From Lasiosphaeria ovina (Eukaryota; Ascomycota; Sordariomycetes; Sordariales; Lasiosphaeriaceae), in contig JAULSN010000001.1 in the NCBI GenBank assembly GCA_033439765.1, forward strand, positions 2,852,001 to 2,916,000: a stretch of DNA of 64,000 bases, read 5' to 3'. Shown here one piece after another: positions 20,640 to 32,417 of this stretch. The position numbers were made by a program, and so were the translations under genes. The notes under the pieces are model-generated. The model did not search any database. It saw only the letters and a program-made list of their open reading frames with translations, and was not told the origin of the DNA. Within the stretch, counting starts at the first letter, position 1, and the number at the start of each line of letters is the position of its first letter.

Positions 20640-22471
20640 TTACCACTCGTACTCGCCGGTGGCTTTGTGGAAGACATACTCGCGGCCATTGACGGTCAGG
20701 ACGCCGTCCTTCAGGGTGCACTTCCTATGTGTGTGTCAGCAGAGGGCCCAGAAGCAAGCACCGACGCACGGCTACGTACCACTTGTTCTTGACTCGCTGG
20801 ACCTTGTCATACATGCAGAGCATCATGTGGCCCATTGAGTCATCGTCCTCTTCGTCATCATCCTTCTCCTCCTCGGAATCGTCCAGGTCCGAATTGATGG
20901 CGTCTTCATCAAGGTCCTCATCCTTCATAAGGTCATCAGGGCCGTCGACTTGAGAGGGGCCACCGGTGGTGGCTTTGCTCTTGTTCGCAATACTGCGGTG
21001 GCGGGTGGCTTCCTTGAGGGGCAGCATAAGGCCGCCACCCTCCATCTGTTTGGCTCTGGAAGCAATTTGGGCATGGATCAAGTTGTCGATCTCGACTCGG
21101 CCCATCTCTACGGGATGGCCGTTAGCATCATGCCGAAGCAAGACGCCCTCAAAGCTGTCACTGGATCCATCAACTTGAGCCGCAGGAAGGCCGTTCGGAC
21201 CGTTCGTGTGGGCACCCTGCTGAGACTGCAGCCGCTGCTGCATCGTGGCGGCTACTCCCTGGCGATACTGCTGTTGCGCGTTAGGCTGCTGCTGCTGTTG
21301 AGGGGCCTGGTGCTGCTGTTGCTGCTGGGGCGGCTGCCCCGGTCGCTGAGCCAGTTGGGCCGGGTTCATCTGCTGAGCCATGCCGCTCTGAATGGCACTG
21401 ATGGAGGCAGCAGCACGTGGGCCATAGTTGCTCTCCAGGGCCTGAGCGGCACGCTGAGCGGCTATTCCGCCGCGGCCTGCGTTTGCAGCATTATATGCGG
21501 GAACCCCAGCCTGACTCATTCCCGTGCCAGGCTCCTGCTTGATGCCGGGCTCGGTCTTGACCATGCCCGGGTCGGGCTTGATTCCCATGCCATTAGCACC
21601 GGGATGCAGAGAGCCCTGATGCGAGAGAGGCTGGGCCGACGTCTGGGGGCTCAAGGTGGCCTGGGTATAGCTGGTGGCAGCCTGCTGGGAGACGGGAGGA
21701 GCCGCTGTCTGGGCATTGTTCGCTGCAGCAGGAGGAGGCGGCTCAGGCTTGGGATCCCAAGGGAACTGCGCGACGTTGAGCTGCGAGAGTTTCTGTTGCC
21801 AGCCCTGTTGCCTTGTGTGTTAGCGCTCAATTCCCGGCCAATGTCGTGAAGGAATCGGGGATACGAGGGGGAAGATGGGGTAGAGGAGGGGGGCAAAAGG
21901 GGTGCGAGCCCAGTGTCCGCACAGGGGTACACGTGACTTAAAGCCTGCTTGTCCAATCGGATGCGGCAGACGGGTGATGGGGGATCGCTCAGCAGTCTGG
22001 GCTGGAGCTTAAAAAGAGACCCAAATAGCACAGGGCCGCCCACCCCGACTCTCCACCCCTCTCGCGCTCCCCCAAAGCCCAGGAGGCAGCCACCTAGCCG
22101 TCATCCGCCAAAAACGACCCGACGCTTTGTCGCCGCCGTCCACCGAGCGCAGTTTTGGCCATGATGGCTGGCGAATCTGACAAGGACAAAAGGGAAGAAA
22201 AGAAAGGAGAGATGCAGGATTGCATCCAGAGATGCGACCGATGATGAAATATCTCGGGGGCATCCACCAAAGCGTGGTGTTGGAAAACGGGAGGGCGATA
22301 GATGGGGAGAGAGAGCGGATTGACTGCCGTAACACAGGACACACGACTCACCTTTCTCAGCTCGTCCAGGACGCCATCCTCGACGCCGTTCTCCTCGAAA
22401 TCGACACGCACGGCATTGATGACCTCCTGGATGATGTGGTCGTAGACCGATCCGACGTTTGCGTTGGACAT
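20640..22471 (-). CDS. TOA1: Transcription initiation factor TFIIA large (alpha/beta) subunit
   Basis: Exons are 22471-22352, 21804-20780 and 20724-20640, giving 409 aa. Exon 1 encodes the conserved N-terminal helix region (MSNANVGSVYDHIIQEVINAV, VEDGVLDELRK). It splices (GTGAGT..ACAG, an intron of about 550 bp, long for this window) to GWQQKLSQLNVAQFPWDP, the family hallmark. The middle is a poorly conserved Q/P/A-rich linker with KTEPGIKQEPG. The C-terminal part has an acidic tract (about 335-360) and then MLCMYDKVQRVKNKWKCTLKDG. The final VNGREYVFHKATGEYEW is the beta-barrel domain that contacts TBP-DNA. TFIIA stabilises TBP on promoters. The N- and C-terminal homology boxes and splice phases all agree. 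Confidence 0.96.
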
Positions 22472-23147
22472 TTTCAAAAAGGTCGAGATGCGAGCGATGC
22501 AGTAGGAAGGTGCGCGGCTTCTGGGGAGGCGAGACGAGTTCTCGTAGTCTCGGCTCTTGTGTTTCCGTGGCCTCCTCAGTAACGTCGCCGCCTTGCCGTA
22601 CCGTACCGCCCGACCACAGAAAACAGCCTGCCGCTCACTTGCTCTTGATTACGTCCTGGAGGCGCGAATCGAGTGTGTAACTTTTTTTTTGTGGTTGCGC
22701 ACGCGATGCGAGCGGCTGAATGTTGGTGGTTAAGTTTCTGCGCGCGGCCGGAATGAAGGCGAGGTGAGGTGAGGGGGTTTCGTAAATGCGGACCCGACAA
22801 AGTCAGCGACTGCCCTGCTGTGCTCGCGATTTTGATCTCCCTTCTCGAGCGGCTCAGAGCATTATAGACCCTCGTAGTTTTGTATTCCTTGGTTGCAGAT
22901 GCAGCGTGTGCGGTCTTCTTGCAAGTGGTGCGCCACAGTTATGGGGAAGACGCTGGTTTACTAGCAAGAGGTGGTTGTATTTGGGTAAGTTGTGAGGCAC
23001 TACCAAGCCGGCTTTAGAAGTTGGCCAAAAACTGCTGAGTCAGCCATCGACCAACCGCAGCAGCCACAGGCGGGCACTGGCACAGGGGTCTCCGTCGATT
23101 TACTGATACGGAGCGAGCGCTAAGTTTCGCGGTAAGGCGGTTGCAAC

Positions 23148-23400
23148 CTAACCTCCGACGCAATCCCTAAATGTTTGTTACCGGGGGACTTTCCACGATT
23201 GAAAGTCCTCGATTCCTTACAGCTCCCCCAGAAGGTTTTTCACCGAGAGATAAAAGATATTCGAATCCCTATTTTAGAATTATTAAGGCCTATCTCTTCT
23301 CCAAAACTCCCAAGGCTCTTCCTGGCCGGTTTATCTGCTAGGCTATAACATTTATTCTGCCCAAGTACCGCGCCAACACACATTCAAGTATTGGATTGTA
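23148..23400 (+). repeat. Dispersed repeat family B, copy 1
   Basis: It begins near CTAACCTCCGACG, carries ATGTTTGTTACCGGGGGACT, GAAGGTTTTTCAC, AAGGCCTAT and TATAACATTTATTCTGCCC, and ends CATTCAAGTATTGGATTGTA. The whole 250-bp order matches 61130-61380 with many transitions and few indels. The TGTTA start suggests an LTR-type origin, but ends and target duplications are not clear. Confidence 0.7.
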
Positions 23401-23714
23401 TGTACTCAGTAACCGGGCTGGCAGGTATGCACAGAATCCCGCGATTTTGGTTACAGCGGTCTTCGTTCCGCCGCGGAAGCTGAAGCATTAATTTCTTTAA
23501 CGCGGATACTAAATGCCTTCTGCGACATTACCTTCCCTTTGTTCCGATCAAGGGTTCTTCCACGAGACAAGACGGAGAAGAAAGTCGGTGAAGAGAAAAA
23601 CAAGCCGTCTCCGAGAGCCTGTCAAATGTCGAACTCGAACACAACCAGGATCTTGCCTGCAAGCCTTTGTGAGTTCCCGATCAATTTCCCTTATTATTAT
23701 ATACTACACGATGC

Positions 23715-23783
23715 AGATCTGATCTGATGACCTGATCTGATCTGATCTGACCTGTCTGATCTGACCTGTCTGATCTGATCTGT
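23715..23783. repeat. TGATC-type tandem repeat
   Basis: About 69 bp of imperfect GATCT/TGATC and CTGACCTGT units. A shorter run of the same unit occurs at 49639-49655. Confidence 0.9.
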
Positions 23784-24324
23784 ATCTCATGACGACTATG
23801 TAAGGTAAACAAAAGTCATCTCCTCTTCCTTCTCTTGCCGGTGTTGCCAAAAGGGCCAGCCAGTGGTCGAACGTTCGCAGTCTGACAAGACACTCATGAC
23901 CCTTCCCAGTCCCCAACAAAACATTATAAAAAACACACCCAGATTTCAGTTTCATTTCATTCCTGCGTTGAGAGAGATAAGAACCCCTCCCACTTCCTCG
24001 TCGTTTCGTGATGTGGTGAGAACTTTGCAAAACCCACCCCAACTCCGCGCTGATAAAAACGACGACCACCAAAAATAATTTGCTGCAGGTAAAACGCCTC
24101 CGCCAAGAAACCGATGGACGCTTAAAATGCCAGACGAGAAACCGATTTCATACCTACCGTTTCTTCGTGCGTTAGTTAGTAATTGATTCTGACAAATTGA
24201 CCCAGTCGCGGAGAGTCTGTTGGTTTGTTGTTGCTGTTTTGGTGTTGCTGTGGTGATGTTATTGTTGGTGGTGTTGTTATTGGCAGCGGCGACGACGACG
24301 GCACAGGTCCTTGACAATGAAGAC

Positions 24325-26194
24325 CTAGCGGATGGTCATCTGCTTGGTCATCTCGGCCTTGCCAGACGATCCGACGCCTCCTACTGCGGAGCTGGCGCCT
24401 GCCTTCTTCTCAAAGAGCTTCCAGAACTTCAAGCTCTCGTCGGCGGCTGTTTTCGGGAAGAAACCAAGTCAGTAAACATGAAAGTGATGATGGATGGGGG
24501 GAAGAGGTCAACTCACCAGCTGTGGCCAGCATCTGGCCGTCGGGGCTGAGGCAGCTGTGCAGCACGCGGCTCTCGTGGGCGGGGATCTCGACGTTGCGGA
24601 CCAGGGTGGGATAGCTCCAGATGCTGAGCGAGTTGTCGGGGAAGCCGCTCGAGCTGACGATCTCGCGGTAGTGGGGGCTCCAGCGGAGGCTGGTGACCTG
24701 CGAGCCCGTGTCGATGCTGTTGACGCGGGCGCCCGACGTCGTGTTCCAGAAGTGGATGTGGCGGTCGTACGAGCCGCCGCCTGTCGCGAGCAGGTTCATG
24801 TTCCACGGGCACCACGAGAGCGCCTTGACGGCCGCCTTGTGGTTGGTCTTGGTGAACTTGGGCACCGCGAGCGACCGCGCGTCCCAGATGGACACGAGGT
24901 TGTCGTTGCCGCCCGTCGCTAGCTGCGCGCCGTCCGACCGCCACTCGAGCCCGCACACCTCGGACGTGTGCGACACCAGCTCGGCCACCTTGTGCTCGGC
25001 GATGCGCACGTCGTGGTTGTACACGAGGCCGCTCCGCGCTCCCGTCGAAAGGAGGTGCTTGTTCCACCCCATGACGCCGACCCGCGTATCGTGTCCGAAC
25101 ATGCTGCGCACCTTGGTGCCCTCGGCAACGTCCCAGATCTGCACCTCGCCTGTGCCGAGTCCGACGCCGACGTACGCTCCGTCGCCTGACCACTTGACGC
25201 TGCTGACGTAGGTATCCGGGCTGGTCTCGAGGAGGCTGCTGACGGTGCCTTCGTCGGCCGACCAGACATATACGTTGCGCTCCAGGCCGATGGCCACTTG
25301 GTTGCCCGAGCTCCAGTCGAGGAGGTTGAGGTAGTAGTCATCAATGAGGCCGGGCGCGTCCAAGACACGTTCCGGCGCCGTCGCAACGCGCCGCCTAGCC
25401 TGTGCCGAAGCTGCGCTGGCCGCCTTGAGCGGGCGATTGTACTGCTGCCGCAGGTCGATGGGCTTGGAAGACTCGGGCGGCGCTGGCTTGAACTGCAGGA
25501 TGCGGGTGTTGAGGTTGACGCCGCATGCGCTGGCGAGCGAGTCCTGGTACGCCACGCTATTTGGCGACGGACGCGAGTACGAAGCCGATTCGTCGTCATC
25601 GAGGTTCAGCCCCTCGAGTGCGGCGATGGCATCGTCAGTGGCCGACGCAAGGAGCGACGAGGCATCGCCGTGGCCGGTTCTTGGTCGCTGCTTTTCCTGA
25701 AAGTCTAGCTTTCCAGAGCCGACATTGGCAATGGCCGAGCTCGCACCGCGGTTGGGAATGAAGCGGTCGGCAGCGTACGTGAGAGATGTCTTGGTGGCCT
25801 TCTGTCTGAGAGGGGCCGCCTTCTTTGCCTTGGCGCTGGAGGGGGTCTTGTTGTGGATGCCGGTACCGGTGAGAGTGAAGTCCGAGACACCGAGCTCAAG
25901 GGCCTTGCGCGGGGTTGAGACACCACGAGCGATGTTGGACTTGGGAGAGTCGCGGTGGCCCTTGGTTGACGACTTGGCAAGGTGGGCATTGAGGTTGTTT
26001 CCGTAGATGGAACGGGACGCGACCCGCTGGCCGTCATTGCACGGCTTGTCTGGCGTAAACGGCGACGAGTTCAGGTTGACGGGGATGGAGCGCTGACGGG
26101 GAGACGGGGTCAAGGGCATCCGTCCGCCAGCGGTACGAGAAGAGAAGAGGCCCGCATGGGACTTTAGGGGGGTGGCTACTGATAGGGTAGCCAT
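24325..26194 (-). CDS. CDC20: Cdc20, WD40 activator of the anaphase-promoting complex
   Basis: Exons are 26194-24517 and 24446-24325 (intron GTGAGT..ACAG), giving 599 aa. The start ATG at 26194 gives MATLSVATPLKSHAGLFSSR. The C-box DRFIPNR is at 143-149. A Mad2-interaction-like RILQFKPAPP is near 231-240. RRVATAPERVLDAPGLIDDYYLNLLDWS opens the propeller, with seven WD40 repeats from about 285 to 580. The small last exon ends with MTIR, the C-terminal IR tail that docks on the APC/C. The RILQ motif and the linker favour Cdc20 over Cdh1/Fzr1. Cdc20 targets securin and mitotic cyclins for ubiquitination and is inhibited by the spindle checkpoint. This is one of the clearest identifications in the window. 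Confidence 0.96.
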
Positions 26195-27368
26195 GTTGCT
26201 GATCGAGCTCCAAGAGACTCAAACTAATGGTTCCTGGATTGGGTTAGTAGTGCAGTCGTGTTTGTTGTATTTGATGATGTATCAATCGATTGAGCCTCCA
26301 CGGCAAATGACTTGAAGCCGGCTGGCTGGGCGAGCGAGCAGAGGGCTGCAGAGGAGCGGCAGCGATCTAGTCGAGGGGGCTTTTTGAAGTTGGGTTGGTG
26401 TGAAGGTAGATTGATGTCTTGTTTGCTTTTGAAGCTCTGCGAGATCGTGCGGACAGCGAGGCCAGAGAGAGGAGGATGGAGGTTGCGGATGATGGTAGAG
26501 AGAAGGAGGAATTGGAAGCCAGCTTGGGGGAAGAAGGAGCTGCTTTAAATGTTTACACCCGTTGTCGGGGCAACACCTGCCAGCTGACTGCCCCGCAAGT
26601 CGGGACCCCGCCATGGACACCCGGCAGCTGGCCCTACAGCACCCAGCCACCGCAGGGGCCATTTCTTTGTTCGCCCCCACTCGCCTCAGGGGCCGCTTCA
26701 GCCAGTGGCCGGGCGACAAAAAAGTTTGCCAGACGCAGGCAGGCGCATAGCGCTAAGTTGTTAGCGGAACGCAGCCCCGTCAGGCAACCAGGCCCGCCGA
26801 TTGTGCTCCGTTCAGTACCACACGGAGCGGGTACCTCAGGTTATGTAATTACGAATTCCCATCCCAGGCAGGCACGCACGAGCCAGGGATCTTTGGCTCT
26901 GCCTATCCTGAATTTGGCGCTCCTTCGTCCTCTGTTCCAAATCGCCTATCGCAACCGGCCTTTGAACCTTGAAAGCCACAAAGCCTCCCGTCTAGTTGCG
27001 AATCTCGGAGCCGCGAACAGCATCGCCCAGTCCGGCAACTCGAGAATGCTACATCACCGATAGTAATAAGCCAACGTAGCGCCGCTGCAGCTGTCTGAGC
27101 ACGACAATATTGGAAGCTTCGGCCTCGACCTCCACGGTCTCGCAGTCGTCTCTCAGTCTCGATCCGACCCTCCCAGGGTGAGGACACCTTTGATCCGAAG
27201 TGCAATCGATCGCGACCCCTGCACCGCCTGCCATTCATTCCATACATATCGCCGGGCACGCCTTACACGTCTTGCAACGCTCTGCACTGCTATTCCGGAC
27301 TGCCCTAGCAATCCGTCCGTTGCTTGCTTCGACTGCTCCCCGCTGTGGACTGCTCCAGGGCCCACGCC
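26195..27368. other. Divergent promoter between CDC20 and the kelch-BTB gene
   Basis: About 1.2 kb between oppositely directed start codons, and so likely a shared promoter region. Several open frames on both strands lack coding signs. No gene seen. Confidence 0.4.
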
Positions 27369-29737
27369 ATGGCCCTGCCCTCGACTCCTGGAGCCTCGGT
27401 CACTGGCCCTTCGATCTTCGGCGGGCCTCCCCAAGCCGCTCATGCTAGTAATAGCAACGCAGCCAATTCGTCGCATGCTTCCTTTTCGTCTCTGACTTCG
27501 ACTCTGACGGCCACCCCCGCCTCGGCTGCCTCGTCCAACAACACGTACATCATGCCTAACTCGCCTCTCAAGAACCGAGCCCCCATGGACGGCTATCGTC
27601 CCAAGGTGACGCGCACCCTGGGCCAGCGCACCGCCTGTCTCGTCAATGCCTCGGTCACGTACTGCGGCAACAACCAGATCTATGTCTTTGGCGGCTTCGA
27701 CCAGTACACGGACGAGGTCTATAATCACGTCTTGCGCCTTGACCTGGTCAGCCACCAGTGGAGCCTCGTCGACAACTACGGGGACATCCCCGGCGTCAGG
27801 ATGGGTATGGCAATCTCCCCGAACGCTCACGTGTCTCGAATGCTGACAACCTCTGTCCAGGCCACACGGCAACCATGTACAAGGGCGACAAGCTCTTGGT
27901 CTTTGGCGGCGAGAACGAGCACCGGACCTATCTGTCCGACCTGATCATCTTTGACCTCAAGACGGCACACTGGACGCAGCCGCAGGTGACGGGCCCGATA
28001 CCTAAGGGCCGTGCTAGGCATGCCGCCGTCCTGCACGAGGACAAGCTCTTCATCGTTGGCGGCATAACGGGCCACGACAACTACGTTCTCGATGACATAT
28101 GTTATCTCGATCTGAAGACGTTTACCTGGTCGCGGGCATGGCGCTTTGTTGGGAGGTTTGACCACTCGGCCTACATATGGGGCGACAGAGTTTGGGTCTT
28201 TGGTGGCCTTAGTGAGGACATGGATAAAGTCAACGATCTCTGGTGGTTGGACCTCAAGGGCAGCCCCGCGTTCGAGTCGCCGCCCCAAATCGGTTCCCTC
28301 GACCGCTCTGGCATGCCCAGGAACGCGACATCGCCGAGGCCGTCGTATCCTGTACCCCAGTCGCCCGTGGTCGGGTCGTCTGGCTATGCCGCCAATTCGA
28401 GGACTGCTCAAGTCAACCCCCCGTCATTCCACCTCAAGACATATGCCCCTCCAGCGCCCGGCGCCATCTCTTCGCTGAGATTCGTCAGCGGCACCAACGT
28501 CCCCTCGCAGATGCAGGGCGTTCACTTCCACGTCTACTCCTCGGGCACTCTCCTGGACTTTGTAACACCGGCAGCGACAATAACGTCAAGGGAATGCTCG
28601 CTGCTAGCTCTCGATCTGGGAGCCCTCCGCTGGCAGAAGCTGGCCGAGGGGCGCGAGATCTTCAAGCCCGGCTACCGCTGGCACTACTGCACAATGAACG
28701 ACGACGGCACAAAGGCCTGGCTGCTTGGCTGTCCCACCGACCCCGCCGCAATCGACCTGGGTGCTAATGGCCTCGAGGAATATCTATCTGATATTATGGA
28801 GATCGATTTGCGCCGGTACGGATTCTTGGGTAACAACCACGCGCCTGAACCGCGAACAGACCTGGTTCGCCCGTCTTCGCGAACGCGCCATGTCGAGCAG
28901 TCTTCCAAGGGGCTGGGGTCCGACCTCGCGAGGCTTTTTAATCAGCCTCCAGAAAGCGGGAGCGGGACCGACTTTGTCGTCACGGCCCTCTCGCGCGACT
29001 ACGACGACGAGGAAATCATGGGTTCCGCGCTCATCCACCCCTCAGATTCGGCCGATGGTGATCAGACGTGGCTTGCGCCCGACGTCCCGACTTCGCCCCC
29101 TATCCACGTTCACCGGCTCATCCTTCAGGCGCGCTGGCCGCACTTTGCACGTCTGTGGTCGAGCCAAATGGCCGAGTTTCACACGAAAAAGATGCACATC
29201 CCTGAACCATACAGCGTCGTGAAAGCATTCCTGTACTACCTCTACACAGATCGGATTGATCCTGGGTCGGCTGATGATGACGACAACCTGACGGCCGACC
29301 TCTCGGACGTGGCCGGCCTGCTCGTCATGTCCAACATCTACAATATACCTCATCTCCGGCTCTTGTGCGTCAACCGCCTGAGCAAGGAATTGGACGTGGA
29401 CCACGCCTGCATCATTTGGTACTGCGCCGGCCTAGCGAGCGAGGAATGGCTGCGCAAACGGGCTGCGGGCTTCTGCATGACGCACTGGGGCCGCATCGTC
29501 CGCACGGTTGGCTTCCAGCGCCTGCCACGCTCGGCCCTCGTCGAGCTCTCTCAGGAGATCGACATGGAGGGCCGTGTCATTGGCGGCGATGAGCTGGACA
29601 TGATGGTCGGCGGCATTGACAGCCGCTTCAGCGACAACGGCTCGGCCGTATCGCGCCGCAAGGAGAGCATCAGCAGCAACCAGACGCAGATGATCGAGAG
29701 CGAGGCCGACGACGACGATGGCATGGAGATGTCATAG
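27369..29737 (+). CDS. Kelch-repeat protein with C-terminal BTB domain (Ral2/LZTR1-like)
   Basis: Exons are 27369-27804 and 27861-29737 (intron GTATGG..CCAG), giving 770 aa. The N-terminus is a serine/alanine-rich tail (1-60). Kelch blades follow from about residue 80: IYVFGGFDQYTDEVYNHVLRLDL, KLLVFGGENEHRTYLSDLIIFDL, KLFIVGGITGHDNYVLDDICYLDL and RVWVFGGLSEDMDKVNDLWWLDL. After a less regular region there is a BTB/POZ domain (about 555-690: IHVHRLILQARWPHFARLWSS, KMHIPEPYSVVKAFLYYLYTDRI) and an acidic tail. The kelch-then-BTB order and length resemble fission yeast Ral2, needed for Ras1 activation, and animal LZTR1. Orthology is inferred. The upstream TTG-started extension is not used because ATG at 27369 is the first in frame. 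Confidence 0.88.
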
Positions 29738-32417
29738 TCTACTATACTAGCTCTGAGAGGCACCTCATAGCCGCCGACCGCACTTGCAGATATCTCTCGG
29801 TTCTCTCTCTCCCCCATCTCCCCGGCTCCACCCTCCTCATCGCATTGTCATGGGTCATTTGATTTTCTCTCAAAGAATGTGAACGAATCCCGTGTGGTTA
29901 TTTGTGTTTCGATAGCACCTGGCGTCTGCTTGGCTTACATTATCCTCCAAGTTCAAAGTTTTGCTCCTCTTCTATTGCTTGAGTGCATTGGCTGATTGCT
30001 TACTGTAAATGTATGGGAGCCAACGGAATCACACAAACGATGGATATTACAAGTTGTCTTTTTTTTCGCTTCTTCTTTGTTTTGTCGGTTTCTTTGTTAC
30101 TTACCTAGCTCGATCGGTGGGTAGAGAGGTTGGTTGGTTGGTCAAGGGGCATTGCGCGGCGTCGGGCGAGAAAGGAAGGACGGGAGGTTGGTTTATTGTG
30201 CTGTCGTGTTTTATTTAGCATTTGTATTCATTCCACCTGCCCGCCCCTCTCGCGGGTCGGAGATGAATGCTTGATAGGGAATGCTATTGCCTCCGAGGTT
30301 GTTCCTGGCTAACTATGTTTAAACAGATGCCCCAGCTACCGTACTTGAGGTAAACAGGTAGAGGAGAGGCTTCGTGCTGTGTTATATGTCCGTCTATTCG
30401 ACGGGGTAGTTATGACTTGACGAAAGCATGCTTCTGTCTAGCAGGAACAAGCTGTTCAGGCTGTAGACAAGAATTGTTTCCCAGCCCGGATCCGTAGAGA
30501 TATTCAGACTTTTATCTCAGGCCACGCTCGATTGGCACAGTCATCTGTCTCTCTTGGTCTTACAGCTAGATCAAGTGAGCTTGACCGAAAGCATGGCAGA
30601 TGAGGCAAGGAAGGCAAACAAATCAACAAGGTAGTAGGTAAGGTAAACCAACCGGCTAGTTCTTTATTCCCGTTGCATCCAAACTATATGCGCTCGCTCG
30701 AAAAAAAACTCGGAGAGGAGGAGGTCGATAGCTAGTGGCTACCTAGGTAGGTATATAATGGAAGGCGACACAGAAACTCACATCAAAGAGGAGGGAGGCT
30801 AGATAGGTAGGTAATAAAATGAAGCAAGCAAGTAAGCAAGTAAGCAATCCAGCCAACCATCCAACCAAACCCCCTTTTTGGAAAAGAAATCTGACGGCTT
30901 TTGCTTTTATTTTTGTCTCGAAACCACCACCCATCCATTCAGTCATCCATTCAGTCGACCGCAGACAAGAGAAAGCAAAAAGCCAAGCAAGAAGAACATG
31001 AGGGGAAAAAAAGGAAATAAGCTAAGGACAACGAAAGGAAAACAATTCTTTTTAGACTATACAAGACAAAACGTAGCGATATGACCGGACAAGGGGAGGC
31101 GGATGGGAAGAAGGGGGGTGGGCGTTAGGGAGTTGAGGGAGAGAGGGAGCAAAGTCTTTAACAACAACTCGAGAGAAAAAAAGAGCAAGTAACCACCAAC
31201 ATCCGGACCGAAAACCTCAGCGCCGGGAATCCACTAAATACCAACTACCCAAAAATAAACCGCACCCTACATGAGAGCAAACAATTGTAGCAAATTGCAA
31301 CCAAGACTCCCATCCACCGGTGCGCCATGGCCGGTGCTTCGCCTCGCTTAGTGCGCAGGACAGAATTAACATTAAGAATGAGAAAAAAGGAAAAAAGAAA
31401 ACAGGAAAAGAAACAAAACTCCCAGAACAATATCCCATGCAAAGCGAGTGAGGTGCTGTTCGCGTCAGGCGCGGCAGTTTGGCGTGGTTCGCAGACGGCT
31501 TCGACACCCTTCCCTCAGCTAGCTCAGGAGAGTTGTTTAAACCCTCCTGGCTGGCTGATACTTGGCTGAAGCCGTCTTCCTCTATCTTCAGGAAGGACAA
31601 ACTGCCCCCTCCCTCCCTCCACCCCTCTCTTTCTGTACTCTCCCCATGTCGTGGAACATATATCACCCCCATCTAATAAGTGCAGATACTCTTCATCCCC
31701 CGTTGCCCTTCTTTCAGCCCAGAACGCGGCTTTTATAGCGTTTCGTGTCTTTCGTCTTCTGCTTCCGCCCCGTTCTTCAAAATTCTTGTCCGTCTACCCC
31801 TGTTGTAAACGATATCTCTCTATCACCGTCTCGTCAAGAGTTGGCTCTGCTCCTCCAAATCACCAAAAAGAAGAATTAAGAATTGGCTGTAGCGGAGAGT
31901 CAATCCGCGTAGTTGGGCAGTGGGAAGAGTCTGAACCGAGCCGATTAGAGTACTAAACGAGATACTCGGGCGACTCGACTCTTCCAACACTTGCGCCAAA
32001 AACGCAGCCAAGTAGGGGCAAGCCCGAAATTGAGAGAAGAATATAGCAAAGTGCAGTGCACCAACTCGAAGACTTGGGCAATCTGGCAGATTGTCTCCGC
32101 CGATTGTCTTGGTCGAGGAGCCGGTAAAGAAGAGGAGTGAAGGATGGGTATCAATCTGAGCCCTACTCTCTATATCGGGGTATAAGTCGGCAAAACCTGC
32201 CTAATGACGATTCCTCTTTCGCGATGCAAAAGACCGAGACCGTTCATGGAAACGCCGGGCAGTATGCTGTAAATGCAAATTTCGACACAAATGAAAACAG
32301 AGAAAATGGCAGCTTCAATGGTGGCTGCCTTGTACTTCGGAATATGTCAATCGGAATCGCAACACGTTGCGATATTTTCAGCGGCCCCCGGAGCGAGACG
32401 GATGCGCAGGAACTGCG
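29738..32417. other. Convergent 3' regions of the kelch-BTB and SFP1 genes
   Basis: A 2.7-kb stretch with no recognisable gene. It contains T-rich and CT-rich tracts, ACCTAGGTAGGT-type simple words (30740-30815), AAGCAAGTAAGCAAGTAAGC runs (30825-30850) and A-rich runs (30990-31050). Long 3' untranslated regions are likely at both ends. Confidence 0.45.

Larger units (their letters stand above)
22472..24324. other. Spacer between the TFIIA and CDC20 genes, with repeat relics
   Basis: The first few hundred bases are the TFIIA promoter. From about 23148 the sequence is decayed repeat (listed separately), then a TGATC satellite. 23860-24320 is the 3' flank of CDC20. No intact gene seen. Confidence 0.4.

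Noticed and set aside
20950..21849. 299-codon plus-strand frame
   Set aside because: Shadow of the TFIIA middle exon (leucine-rich reading of Q-rich codons).
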